Below, piece after piece: positions 35,985 to 44,493 of a stretch of DNA of 64,000 nucleotides. The notes under the pieces were generated by a model that saw only the letters and a program-made list of their open reading frames with translations, was not told the origin of the DNA and made no database searches. This DNA is from PSRI01 sp041484195 (lineage in GTDB: Bacteria; Bacteroidota; Bacteroidia; Chitinophagales; Chitinophagaceae): contig JBGPHC010000001.1 in the NCBI GenBank assembly GCA_041484195.1, positions 186,001 to 250,000 of the forward strand, in the 5' to 3' direction. Both the position numbers and the translations under genes were made by a program. The first letter of the stretch is position 1. Each line of letters begins with the position of its first letter.

Positions 35985-37266
35985 AATTCCTGCTAAATTT
36001 CCATGAAAAAATGAAGTATATTATATAAATGAAGCAATAAAATAATGAATATGAAAAAAGTGCAGTTTCAACCGTAGTCTTTAGAAAGATATTTGTTATG
36101 AAAACCAAAATGACCCCTGCAAACATAACTATGTGAAGTATTAAGTCAAGCTTTTGCTTTCCCAAAATATAAAATACGTACGTCAGCGGGCTAACCGTAA
36201 ATCTAAAAAAGAATAAAGGGGCCATGATTCTTGAAAAAAATCCTGCGGTCTCCCAATTGCTACCAAATACGGTCTTAAAGATCCAGGGGCCGGCGAAAAT
36301 CAGAATGGCGAAAGGTATAATGCTCATGAAAAAAAGGGCCTTCGAAGTTTTGACAAATGTTCCGAAGCAATTTCCCTTTGCGTTGTACTCGCTGCTGGCT
36401 TTTTGCCGAAAGACTTCTAAAACAGAAGAGGATATTAACTGTACCGGCATTCCCAGCATGCGATTGGAGAGGTTGAAATTGCCTACGAGACCCGCCACGG
36501 GATAGTTCCTGGCCAGGAAGATTATGGGGAGCTGGTTGATAAAATTATTGATGAACTCGGCGGGCATGGAGTATTTTACATAACTGCGGTGTTGCCAGCC
36601 AATTTTTTTCAGGGTTGATATTTTAAAACCGAGTTTCAACTTTTCTTTCCGGAAAAAGAAATTACTCAGTAAAACTGAAGGTATCACCTGACTTAAGAGC
36701 AAGCCCACCATCAGGCCCAATGGCCCCGCAATCAGCAGGCCCAGCACAATTGAAAACGCGGGGACCATGATGGCCGAGATGATCCTGTTCATGGAAAGCA
36801 ATTTGAATCTTTGCTTCCTGACTGCCCAGGCTGCAAAGGCGATATTCCATCCCCCAAAAAAAACAGAAACCGGCGACCAAAGGAGCCAGAGATTGATCTG
36901 GTTATTGCGAAGGAATAAAGGTACCCAATTGTAGAGTATCAGGCTGAACAGGCAGAGGATAAAGGCAAAGGCCGCGGATGTTGCGATGCAGATGGATAGC
37001 GCGATCTTCGCATCCTTGTCATCACGGGCCGTGATCACTACATTGTGGTATTGCAGGGTAACCAATGTGCCCACCAGGCCGGTCACCATCATGTAGAGCC
37101 CCAGCACATCATAATCCGCAGGGTGGTAGATGCGGGTCATGAATGGCGCCGTGATGATGGTGATCAGTTGTGAGAATGTGGTTCCTGAAGTGAGAATGGC
37201 GGTATTCCGGAAATATTCCGAACGCAGCAACCTTTTGAAAAAGGGTCTTGGAGAATTTATATTCAT
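35977..37266 (-). CDS. Wzx-type polysaccharide flippase
   Basis: A 429-residue MOP/PST-superfamily membrane protein with about 12 predicted hydrophobic helices. It opens FRNTAILTSGTTFSQLITIITAPFMTRIY with the PADYDVLGLYMMV segment that follows in Wzx proteins. It would flip the lipid-linked repeat unit to the periplasmic face for polymerisation by the Wzy-like protein at 18659-20155. It is 11 bp from the Wzc-like gene. Confidence 0.88.
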   Translation of the reverse strand: MNINSPRPFFKRLLRSEYFRNTAILTSGTTFSQLITIITAPFMTRIYHPADYDVLGLYMMVTGLVGTLVTLQYHNVVITARDDKDAKIALSICIATSAAFAFILCLFSLILYNWVPLFLRNNQINLWLLWSPVSVFFGGWNIAFAAWAVRKQRFKLLSMNRIISAIMVPAFSIVLGLLIAGPLGLMVGLLLSQVIPSVLLSNFFFRKEKLKLGFKISTLKKIGWQHRSYVKYSMPAEFINNFINQLPIIFLARNYPVAGLVGNFNLSNRMLGMPVQLISSSVLEVFRQKASSEYNAKGNCFGTFVKTSKALFFMSIIPFAILIFAGPWIFKTVFGSNWETAGFFSRIMAPLFFFRFTVSPLTYVFYILGKQKLDLILHIVMFAGVILVFITNIFLKTTVETALFSYSLFYCFIYIIYFIFSWKFSRNYG

Positions 37267-37277
37267 AGATCAGCAGC

Positions 37278-39671
37278 CTATCCGAATAATCCTTTCACAG
37301 TCTTCCACAACTTCTTTTTCCCGGATCTCTTATTTCCGTTTTCGAAATAACCCGATCCGCTTCCCTCGCTATACCCATAATATCCATAGTTTCCATATCC
37401 GTAATAACCCCGGTAGCGACCCTTTACCTTGATATCGTTTACGAGCAATCCCATATTGGGCAATTTCTGCTGCTCGTAGAGTTCCTGTACAAACCTGAGC
37501 TGGCGTTTCAGGGTATGGCCCTGCCTTATTATAAAAAAAGTGGCGTTGCTGAACCTGCCCAGCGTAAATGAATCACTCACCAGGCCCGCGGGTGCCGTAT
37601 CCACCACTATGATGTCAAATCTTTTCCTGAGTTCTGTAAACAGATGGTCCACCTGCGGATCGAGCAATAATTCGGATGGATTTGGAGGCACAGGCCCGCA
37701 GCCAATTACAAAAAGATTGTCAACTTCCTTTACAGGGTGGATGATCTCATCCAGCCTGGTATCCCCCAAAATATAATTGGTCAGGCCTTTGGTCGATTGG
37801 ATTTGCAGTCCCTGCAGGAGTTTGGGCTTACGGATATCGAATTCCAGGATCACGGTTTTTTTACCGGTCAATGCCATCACTGCCCCGAAATTAGTCGCGA
37901 TAAAGGACTTGCCTTCACCACTCATGGAAGAAGTAATGAGTATTACCGGTTTCTCTACTTTATTGGTCAGGAACTGGGAATTGTTCCGCATGATCCGGAA
38001 CTGTTCCGCCACGATGGAGCGGCTGCCGCTGCGCACTGCAAGTGCCTCTCCTTCCGCGTGTCCCACTTCCCCGATGATCGGGGCCCTGGTTTGCTTTTCA
38101 ATTTCGTCTTTCTGAGTCACTTTATCGTTGAGCAATTCAATGATGGCAAAAATTCCCACGGGTATCAATATCCCCAGGATCAGGGCGGCGAGGTAAACCA
38201 TTCTCTTGTTGGGCTGCACCGGGACACCTGAGGCCAGCGCGTCCTCCAATACCCTGGAACTGGCCACTGTTGCGGCGGCAGAAATGGCTGCCTCCTCACG
38301 TTTTTGCAGGAGGAATAAGTATAGGTCCTGCTTGATCTTTTGCTGACGCTCAATGTCCAGCAATCCCTTTGCCTTGGAAGGCACTTTTTGAATGCTGGAC
38401 TGGAATTTATTGATCTGGTCCTGCATTTTGCCAATGGTGATCCTATATGACTCTCTTACATTTTTCAAGGCTTCGATTATCTGTTCCCTGAGCTTGTTGA
38501 TATTGGCATCACCTAAAGCTATGGCCGGATTGGAAGGACCTGTGGTGCGCATGAAGTTGTCGCGCTTCAGCACCAGGAGATTGTATTCCGAGATCAGGGG
38601 AAGGAGAACGGGTTCCCTGATACCCAGGTCAGCCGGCACCACCCTGTATTGATTGGAGGGGTTATTTAAGTAATCCAGGAGATAGTTGACGATTTGCATT
38701 TGAACTTCCTGGGCAGCGTAGGCTTTATTCGCTTCGGCGAAATCATTATAATATAATTTGGATTGCTCGGGAAGATCAATGACCTGGTTCCTTTCTCGGA
38801 AATTCAATAAGCCAGACTCCACGGTACCTAATTCATTCTTGATGGTATCCAGCCTCTCGTCTATAAACTGCATGGTGATCTTGGAAATCTCTCTTTTGTC
38901 TTCCACATTCATCTTGCTGTATTCTTTCATCAGCTCGTTGATCACGGCCTTTCCCAATTCGGTATTCTCGGTCTCCATTGAAATGTTGAGGATGGTGGCG
39001 GATTCATTTGTCTGTTCAATTTTAAGGGCCTGCGACAGAGCCGCCGATGCCTTTTGTAGATTGCTATATTGAATGATATAAATATGGCTGCTGAAATAAT
39101 TAAATCCCTGGTTTGGAACCCGGAGAAGTTTGAAAATGCCAAAACTGTTTTCGAAGGGCTTACCGTATTCTATTTCAGAATTGGAATTCACAAAATTGAA
39201 ATGGTTCTCATTAGCATCAATTTCGAAAGAGAAGGGCCGCGAGGAATCATTCAATTTTACGATCTCCAGTTGTATGGGTGAAGCGCCGTAAATATTGGAG
39301 GACCTGAGATTGCCCTTATTGATATAAGACAATTGCAATCCCAAATTCCTGATCACCCTCCCAACCAGTGGGCGGGAACTGAGAATCTCCAATTCATTCT
39401 TGAGGTTTACATTGTCAGAAAACATGAACATGCTCTGCAGATCGTCGCTCCTGTTTCCTGATCTGTTTTCTTTGTTGATGAATAAGGAGCCCGTTACCTT
39501 ATAGATGGGGGTTGAATACCTGATGTTGATGAAAGCGATGCCCAGGGCCAGGATCAGGGCCAATGCCAGCCAGGGCAGGTAAACCTGGTATTTATAGATA
39601 AACTCCCGCAGGTTAAACTCCTGTGAGGGTTCAGCCATTTGAAAAGCAGTAGAGCCGTTATTGTCTGGCAT
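37278..39671 (-). CDS. Wzc-like polysaccharide co-polymerase / BY-kinase
   Basis: A 797-residue inner-membrane protein. It has an N-terminal Wzz domain with a first TM near residue 35, a long periplasmic coiled-coil region (about 270-460), and a second TM near residue 510. The cytoplasmic BY-kinase follows, with Walker A SSMSGEGKSFIATN (about residue 600), A' VILEFDIRKPKL and B FDIIVVDTAP. The tail after residue 755 is very rich in Tyr and Gly (YRGYYGYGNYGYYGY), the autophosphorylation cluster. It controls chain length and export with the lipoprotein at 39775-40584; the PHP phosphatase at 9203-9940 probably reverses its phosphorylation. Confidence 0.94.
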   Translation of the reverse strand: MPDNNGSTAFQMAEPSQEFNLREFIYKYQVYLPWLALALILALGIAFINIRYSTPIYKVTGSLFINKENRSGNRSDDLQSMFMFSDNVNLKNELEILSSRPLVGRVIRNLGLQLSYINKGNLRSSNIYGASPIQLEIVKLNDSSRPFSFEIDANENHFNFVNSNSEIEYGKPFENSFGIFKLLRVPNQGFNYFSSHIYIIQYSNLQKASAALSQALKIEQTNESATILNISMETENTELGKAVINELMKEYSKMNVEDKREISKITMQFIDERLDTIKNELGTVESGLLNFRERNQVIDLPEQSKLYYNDFAEANKAYAAQEVQMQIVNYLLDYLNNPSNQYRVVPADLGIREPVLLPLISEYNLLVLKRDNFMRTTGPSNPAIALGDANINKLREQIIEALKNVRESYRITIGKMQDQINKFQSSIQKVPSKAKGLLDIERQQKIKQDLYLFLLQKREEAAISAAATVASSRVLEDALASGVPVQPNKRMVYLAALILGILIPVGIFAIIELLNDKVTQKDEIEKQTRAPIIGEVGHAEGEALAVRSGSRSIVAEQFRIMRNNSQFLTNKVEKPVILITSSMSGEGKSFIATNFGAVMALTGKKTVILEFDIRKPKLLQGLQIQSTKGLTNYILGDTRLDEIIHPVKEVDNLFVIGCGPVPPNPSELLLDPQVDHLFTELRKRFDIIVVDTAPAGLVSDSFTLGRFSNATFFIIRQGHTLKRQLRFVQELYEQQKLPNMGLLVNDIKVKGRYRGYYGYGNYGYYGYSEGSGSGYFENGNKRSGKKKLWKTVKGLFG

Positions 39672-39774
39672 AATGATTTAATATCTTTTTGTTCCGGTTT
39701 GAGGCATGGAAATTATTTCTCATGGAGTGTTTGATGCGCTTTTAAGTTCCGGGGGACGGAGATTTTCAGGAACT

Positions 39775-40584
39775 CTATTTTCTGAAAATACTGTAAAGGA
39801 TGCCCAATGAGGTAACAATGGCCGACAATGTCCCTACTACGGCCAGGTTACGCTGTGTTACCTGTTCAGACACTGTTGGCTTCTTGGGATTGGCCTTCAC
39901 GATCACGATATCGTTTTGGCGCAGGTAAAAATAGGGTGACTGCGAAGCCCCGGACTTGCTCACGTCAAGGGTGCCGTATTCTCTTTTACCATTAGCTTCC
40001 CTGATTACAGTGATATTCTCCTTCAGTCCGTACACATTCATATCCCCCGCCATACCAAGCGCTTCCAGGATATTCACTCTTTCATTGGATATGGCAAAAA
40101 CGCTGGGGCGGTTTACTTCTCCCAACACGGTGATCTTGAAATTTAGAAATCGAATGCTTAAATATGGATTTTTCAGGTAGGCGGAAAGCTTTTCTTTGAG
40201 CAGGTCTTCCAATTGAGATTTTGTCAATCCTTCCACGTGCATCGATCCGATGCTCTGGAACTGAATATTTCCACGGTCATCCACGTAGTATCCTGGCATG
40301 GACTGCGGCAGAGCTCCCACCACCGAACCTGAACCAGCCCCTGCATTCAATGTAGCCGAAGAGGCCCCTCCACTCGCCATTGACTGGTTATAGATCAGGG
40401 TTGCTTCGGGATTATCGCTATATACCATGATTCCCAGGAGATCGCCTTTCTGAATTTCTATTTCAGGAATGGAATTGCCGGAACTATCCGGCAGGCCTTC
40501 AAAATATTGAGTGGGTTTGGTTGTCTTACAGGAAAAAAGACATACAAGGGTTCCAAGAATAAAAAATCGAAAAATGGTTCGCAT
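39775..40584 (-). CDS. Wza-type polysaccharide export lipoprotein
   Basis: A 269-residue outer-membrane export protein. The signal peptide MRTIFRFFILGTLVCLFSC ends in a lipobox Cys at residue 19. A Poly_export domain (IQKGDLLGIMVYSDNPEATLIYN) and an SLBB domain (ITVLGEVNRPSVFAI, IREANGKREYG) follow, with one C-terminal TM helix before FRK. A Gly/Ser/Ala-rich insertion (about residues 71-90) lies inside the first domain. The start at 40584 gives the signal peptide directly; the longer frame adds 28 unlikely residues. Forms the export channel with the Wzc protein. Confidence 0.9.
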   Translation of the reverse strand: MRTIFRFFILGTLVCLFSCKTTKPTQYFEGLPDSSGNSIPEIEIQKGDLLGIMVYSDNPEATLIYNQSMASGGASSATLNAGAGSGSVVGALPQSMPGYYVDDRGNIQFQSIGSMHVEGLTKSQLEDLLKEKLSAYLKNPYLSIRFLNFKITVLGEVNRPSVFAISNERVNILEALGMAGDMNVYGLKENITVIREANGKREYGTLDVSKSGASQSPYFYLRQNDIVIVKANPKKPTVSEQVTQRNLAVVGTLSAIVTSLGILYSIFRK

Positions 40585-40709
40585 GCCTGAAATTAAGAAT
40601 GATAAACGAAAATAATAGGATGATTTGGGATTGTTGCGAGATCTACCAAAGTCTTCAACTCCTTGCATCCGGATAGGAAAAGATTCCGCACAACTCCAGC
40701 CAGGACAGA

Positions 40710-41213
40710 CTATTTTGCAAGTGGCTCCACTTCGGTCCTGCTAACCGTGGCGATGAGCTTATAGCCAAGACTGGTGAGCATCACCTGCACCTTGTTTTTA
40801 TCCACCCTGGTTACGATGCCTTCCGCGTCCATGAATATGCCACGTGTAAATTTTATGTGTTGCTGTTTACTGATGACCACCGGCACTGCTTCAAGGCAAT
40901 CATATTCATTCAGGAATTTCCTGATGATGTCTATCTCTTCATTCCTAACGATGGCAGGCTTGCCATTCCAATACACAAAATTCACTACGCCGCCGGTCGT
41001 TCTCAATGCGGACAGGTCGGCATCTGCTGCCTGAACAAATACATAGGATTTGAATAGAGGCTCATTGACGATCTTATACCTGTCGCTCCACCTGCGCCGC
41101 ACCTTGTTCATGGGGCAATAGCTGTTGAAGCCTTTTTCCTGCAATGACAGGTGCACTTTTTTTTCCCATCGGGGTTTGGTATAGAGAGCGTACCATTTCT
41201 TGCTATGAGCCAT
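40710..41213 (-). CDS. UpxY-type NusG-like transcription antiterminator
   Basis: A 167-residue NusG paralogue: KKWYALYTKPRWEKKVHLSL begins the NGN domain, FKSYVFVQ follows, and a short KOW-like ending contains FTRGIFMDAEGIVTRVDKNKVQV. In Bacteroidota, UpxY proteins are first in capsule operons and act in the leader so RNA polymerase can complete the long transcript. This gene occupies that position for a ~30-kb same-strand locus. I chose the ATG at 41213 (MAHSKKWY); ATG 41255 is an in-frame alternative. Confidence 0.88.
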   Translation of the reverse strand: MAHSKKWYALYTKPRWEKKVHLSLQEKGFNSYCPMNKVRRRWSDRYKIVNEPLFKSYVFVQAADADLSALRTTGGVVNFVYWNGKPAIVRNEEIDIIRKFLNEYDCLEAVPVVISKQQHIKFTRGIFMDAEGIVTRVDKNKVQVMLTSLGYKLIATVSRTEVEPLAK

Positions 41214-41640
41214 GTCGTCAAAATTAAAATTTTCAATGCCAAACAGGATCCTCATTCAAGCCTTAATTGTACTGGTATTCAATTCATGCGATCAGATCCG
41301 GGCCCATTTGATTCTTAGCTTCATTCCAAAGCTTCGCCCCCTCAGTCACATGGCTATTTTGTGACCGGCAGATTATCAGCCTTTTATAAAAAGCCCTTAA
41401 CCCATTTCTGCGATAGGAGTTCATCCTGGAAGCCAATTTTATATTAGCAATAACCAATTCATGTATTGTAGAACACCGAAAAGCGAATTTTTGCCCGGAT
41501 TTCTTTCAACCCAGGGCCGGTCTTCCGATGCATTTCACCGCAGAAAACAAGTTAAGAACTCAAACAGTTTCAGGAGTTTATATCAACTCCAGGATTAAGG
41601 AAAAATTGTTTGGCAAATATAATTTTTTAAACTGATCCAC
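41214..41640. promoter_or_regulatory. Leader and candidate promoter of the polysaccharide operon
   Basis: This gene-free stretch precedes upxY on the minus strand. TATATTTG (minus, 41614-41621) fits the Bacteroidota -7 consensus TAnnTTTG and would give a leader near 400 nt; no good -33 TTTG is seen, since the repeat array begins where it should be. GTCACA...TGTGAC (near 41345-41367) could form a small hairpin in the leader. The promoter call is tentative. Confidence 0.35.
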
Positions 41641-42003
41641 CATGAAAATCACGGATCACGGATTACGGATCACGGATTATCGCGGATCACGGATTGTCGC
41701 GGATCGCGGATTCTTTTTCCGCATCTCTCCGTGTTCTTATCCGTGTCTCTCCGTGTTCTTATCCGTGTCTCTCCGTGTTCTTATCCATGTCTCTCCGTGT
41801 TCTTATCCGTGTCTTTCCGTGTTCTTATCCGTGTCTCTCCGTGTTCCTATCCATGTCTTTCCGTGTTCTTATCCATGTCTCTCCGTGTTCTTTTCCGTGT
41901 CTCTCTGTGTTCCTATCCATGTCTCTCCGTGTTCTTATCCATATCTCTCCTTGTTCTTATCCGTGTCTTTCCGTGTTCTTATCCGTGTCTCTCCGTGATC
42001 CGG
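41641..42003. repeat. 22-bp tandem array (about 12 copies) bracketed by 10-bp inverted repeats
   Basis: From 41729 to about 42000 the unit CCGTGTTCTTATCCGTGTCTCT (minor variants: CCATG, CTTT) repeats at 22-bp period. Left of it, 41648-41712 holds several ATCACGGATT/ATCGCGGATT words, i.e. the complementary orientation. CGGATCACGG at 41652-41661 and CCGTGATCCG at 41993-42002 are exact inverted repeats at the edges. The array overlaps the last 12-15 codons of the epimerase gene. It is open in all three plus frames because of its composition; I do not regard those as genes. Confidence 0.92.
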
Positions 42004-43051
42004 GATGATAATATTCTCTATACCATTTTATAAACCGATGAATTCCTTCCTTTACCGGCATTTGAGGTTTATAGCCCAGGTCATTGACAAGGCCGGTCAC
42101 GTCTGCATAGGTCGCAGTAACATCTCCGGGCTGCATAGGCTTCATTATCTTTTCGGCCCTGATTCCCAATTCCTGCTCAATGGCTTCAATAAAATCCATG
42201 AGGCGAACAGGATTATTATTGCCGATATTATAAATCTTATAGGGGGCGGACGAAGATGCTGGATCAGGCTTGGCGGCATTCCATTGCGGATTGGGAACCG
42301 GAGGATGATCAATCACCCTAAGCACTCCTTCAACTATATCATCTACATAGGTGAAATCCCGCACCATATCCCCCTTGTTGAAAACCTCAATGGGCTTGCA
42401 TTCCAATATGGCTTTGGTAAAGAGAAACAGGGCCATGTCGGGTCGGCCCCAGGGACCATAAACCGTGAAGAAACGCAGGCCGGTGGTGGGTATATTGAAC
42501 AAATGGCTATATACATGCGCCATCAATTCATTGCTTTTTTTGCTGGCGGCATAGAGCGACACGGGATGGTCCACATTATCGGAAGTTGAAAAGGGAGTCT
42601 TACTGTTCAGACCATACACACTGGAACTACTGGCATAGGCCAGGTGCCCGACCTGGTTATGCCGGCAACATTCCAACACATTGATGAAGCCTACGATATT
42701 ACTGTTGATATATGCCTGCGGATTGCTGATACTGTATCTCACTCCGGCCTGGGCGGCCAAATTGCATACTTTATCGAACTGGTGAATTGCAAAGAGTCTT
42801 TCCAGGTTCTCCCTGTCCTCCAACTGCAGGTGAATAAAATTGTAGTTGGGATGGGTTGCGCTTTTTACCAGTGAATTATATCCGATAAGCTCCTTCCTGA
42901 TTCCGGTTTCTTCCAGGCGGGCATATTTCAGGCTGGGATCGTAATAGTCGTTGATGCTGTCCAGGCCAATCACTTCATCTCCCCTGGCCAGCAGTCTCTT
43001 GACCAGGTGAAATCCAATAAAGCCGGCTGCTCCGGTAACCAGAATTCTCAT
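41957..43051 (-). CDS. UDP-glucuronate 4-epimerase-like NAD-dependent epimerase
   Basis: A 364-residue extended SDR: ILVTGAAGFIGFHLVKRLL, YASSSSVYG, and LYAASKKSNELMAHVYSHLF with the Tyr-x3-Lys pair. TTGLRFFTVYGPWGRPDMALF, characteristic of UDP-glucuronate 4-epimerases, follows. It would supply UDP-galacturonate to the polymer. Homologues end just after WYREYY. Here the frame continues as HPGSRRDTDKNTERHG, and those last residues are encoded by the 22-bp repeat array, which also supplies the stop codon. Confidence 0.88.
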   Translation of the reverse strand: MRILVTGAAGFIGFHLVKRLLARGDEVIGLDSINDYYDPSLKYARLEETGIRKELIGYNSLVKSATHPNYNFIHLQLEDRENLERLFAIHQFDKVCNLAAQAGVRYSISNPQAYINSNIVGFINVLECCRHNQVGHLAYASSSSVYGLNSKTPFSTSDNVDHPVSLYAASKKSNELMAHVYSHLFNIPTTGLRFFTVYGPWGRPDMALFLFTKAILECKPIEVFNKGDMVRDFTYVDDIVEGVLRVIDHPPVPNPQWNAAKPDPASSSAPYKIYNIGNNNPVRLMDFIEAIEQELGIRAEKIMKPMQPGDVTATYADVTGLVNDLGYKPQMPVKEGIHRFIKWYREYYHPGSRRDTDKNTERHG

Positions 43052-43085
43052 ATCAGTTATTTGGCTGCAAAATAACGCAGAATTG

Positions 43086-43270
43086 GGTAAAGTCGTTGGA
43101 CATTAGTCATGAGTCACTGGTCATTGGGGAAGAAGAAGTCACAAGTCACTGAGGGACGAAGTACGCCCTCTGGTGGATTGAGTCACTGCGTCCGCCGTAG
43201 GTTCACCGAAGGCGGATTGGTCATTAGACATTAGTCACTGAGGAGGAAAAGGGATTAGTCAATGAAGGAA
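43086..43270 (+). repeat. GTCACTGG/GTCATTGG-rich spacer with second copy of the 36-bp repeat
   Basis: The gap between the epimerase and the transglutaminase-like gene is built from short words such as TAGTCATGAGTCACTGGTCA. It contains, at 43145-43180, the 36-bp element also found at 9965-10000 (four mismatches, same orientation). A partial related segment (ACCGAAGGCGGATTGG) follows near 43205-43220. No coding potential. Confidence 0.8.
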
Positions 43271-43304
43271 ATATTCGTTTGGTGGATCTGGGAAATAGTT
43301 TCGG

Positions 43305-44204
43305 TCAGGCCTGGGCCCGAACCTTTCCGGGATAGATGAATTCGCGATCCTCAACATCAATGGATTTGAGCGCAAATTTCTTTTTGCGATATAAAACCCG
43401 CAGAGTATGTAATGACAATGGGACCAGAATTATTAAAACGAGAATGAAACCCACGTAATATTTCCTCAGAAAAATAGGCCGGATGGAGATTCCATCCGCT
43501 TTTTTCTTGCCCAAAACAAAGTCCAGGATTTTTTTTGTGGCGGGAAAGATGATGGGGATCTTGTTCCAGTTGGTATAACGCACGTCAGTGTATTTGTACT
43601 CCGGTTTATAGTCGGCAGGCGCCTGTTGCTTGTAATAATTCCAATCGGCGCTAACGTCTGCGAAGCTGGCCAGTCTTCCGTCGGGCCTTACAAAGCAAAC
43701 ATCGAAGGTAGGATCCATAACTACCCATCCGTTGCTGGTTTTTCCCTCCACTACAATGTGGCCGCCATAGACGCCGTCCACTTCCATCTGGGGCAATCTC
43801 ACTTTCATGCCGCCGGCTCTCAGTATTCGTGCAAGGACAATGGAAAAACTACCGCAGGCGCCATTGGCGGTGGCCAGGTCAAATGTAATGGGCTGCAATA
43901 CCCCGGCCTTAAAATCCTTGAAAGGGACGCTGCCAAAAATCTTGCCCCTATTGGCCAGCATTTCATGGGTGATATGCATAGCGCGCACCGCGAAACTGTC
44001 TTCCGAGATCGCGGATCCGGAATCGGAGCGGATATTTTCAACTATATTAGTGAATAATTCTGCTTCATAGTTGGACTCCACTTTAAAATAAAGCAGGGTG
44101 GCAAGCAGGAAACCTACCATGAATATCAGAAAATACAAATTCCTGAATATTCTGCCTAAGAACTTTTTTCCCTTTCTGAAATAATTAGTCTTCTGATTAT
44201 TCAT
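43305..44204 (-). CDS. Membrane-anchored transglutaminase-like protein
   Basis: A 299-residue protein with a TM helix at about residues 22-40, a periplasmic transglutaminase-like domain, and a second TM helix at about 252-272. A short basic cytoplasmic tail ends it. The papain-like triad is visible: Cys117 in NGACGSFS, His149 in YGGHIVVEG, Asp164 in VVMDPTFD. Members of this fold cleave or crosslink peptides; in exopolysaccharide loci such proteins have no settled role. It is the outermost gene on the upstream side of the locus and is separated from the epimerase by repeats, so it may belong to a separate unit. Confidence 0.82.
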   Translation of the reverse strand: MNNQKTNYFRKGKKFLGRIFRNLYFLIFMVGFLLATLLYFKVESNYEAELFTNIVENIRSDSGSAISEDSFAVRAMHITHEMLANRGKIFGSVPFKDFKAGVLQPITFDLATANGACGSFSIVLARILRAGGMKVRLPQMEVDGVYGGHIVVEGKTSNGWVVMDPTFDVCFVRPDGRLASFADVSADWNYYKQQAPADYKPEYKYTDVRYTNWNKIPIIFPATKKILDFVLGKKKADGISIRPIFLRKYYVGFILVLIILVPLSLHTLRVLYRKKKFALKSIDVEDREFIYPGKVRAQA

Positions 44205-44238
44205 GATCCTGGTAATATTTCAATTCTATCGAAACGAA

Positions 44239-44382
44239 TTATTTTGAATTCAGGTATCCGTGCTCGTAAATAAACCAGTGCCAATAAGTGATTCCATATA
44301 CCATCAGCCATCTTTTCTCGTCAAATCCAAGCGGTTCTGGATTAAGGCTGCTCCCATTTCCAGATCTAATCATGATCTCCAT
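44239..44382 (-). CDS. Small 47-codon ORF ahead of the transglutaminase-like gene
   Basis: The frame runs from ATG 44382 to TAA 44239, 34 bp before the transglutaminase-like start. The product opens MEIMIRSGNG and ends in a strikingly aromatic stretch (WLMVYGITYWHWFIYEHGYL) after PLGFDEKR, suggesting a small membrane-associated or interaction peptide. Synonymous-codon use looks ordinary. There is no strong ribosome site and I recognise no family. It could equally be the surviving C-terminus of a lost gene. The rest of the 44205-44493 gap shows nothing else. Confidence 0.4.
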   Translation of the reverse strand: MEIMIRSGNGSSLNPEPLGFDEKRWLMVYGITYWHWFIYEHGYLNSK

Positions 44383-44493
44383 GGTTCGGAAGTGGACTAT
44401 ACATCAAAAACTATACCCATCCAAAAATAAGATATAATCCGTTATGAATAAGAAGTATCGGAGTCATAAATTGGTTGATGGCCCCTAATATGA

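Noticed and set aside
41641..42003. Possible CRISPR array
   Set aside because: Units are directly joined with no unique spacers, and no cas gene is nearby.
41642..42033. Three overlapping plus-strand frames of about 100-118 codons rich in Ser, Val, Leu and Cys
   Set aside because: All three frames are open only because the 22-bp tandem array lacks stop codons; they overlap the epimerase 3' end in antisense.
9203..44204. Biosynthetic (antibiotic) gene cluster because of TylF and FkbM methyltransferases
   Set aside because: The locus contains Wzx, Wzy-like, Wzc, Wza and UpxY and no polyketide or peptide synthase, so a surface polysaccharide is the sound reading.
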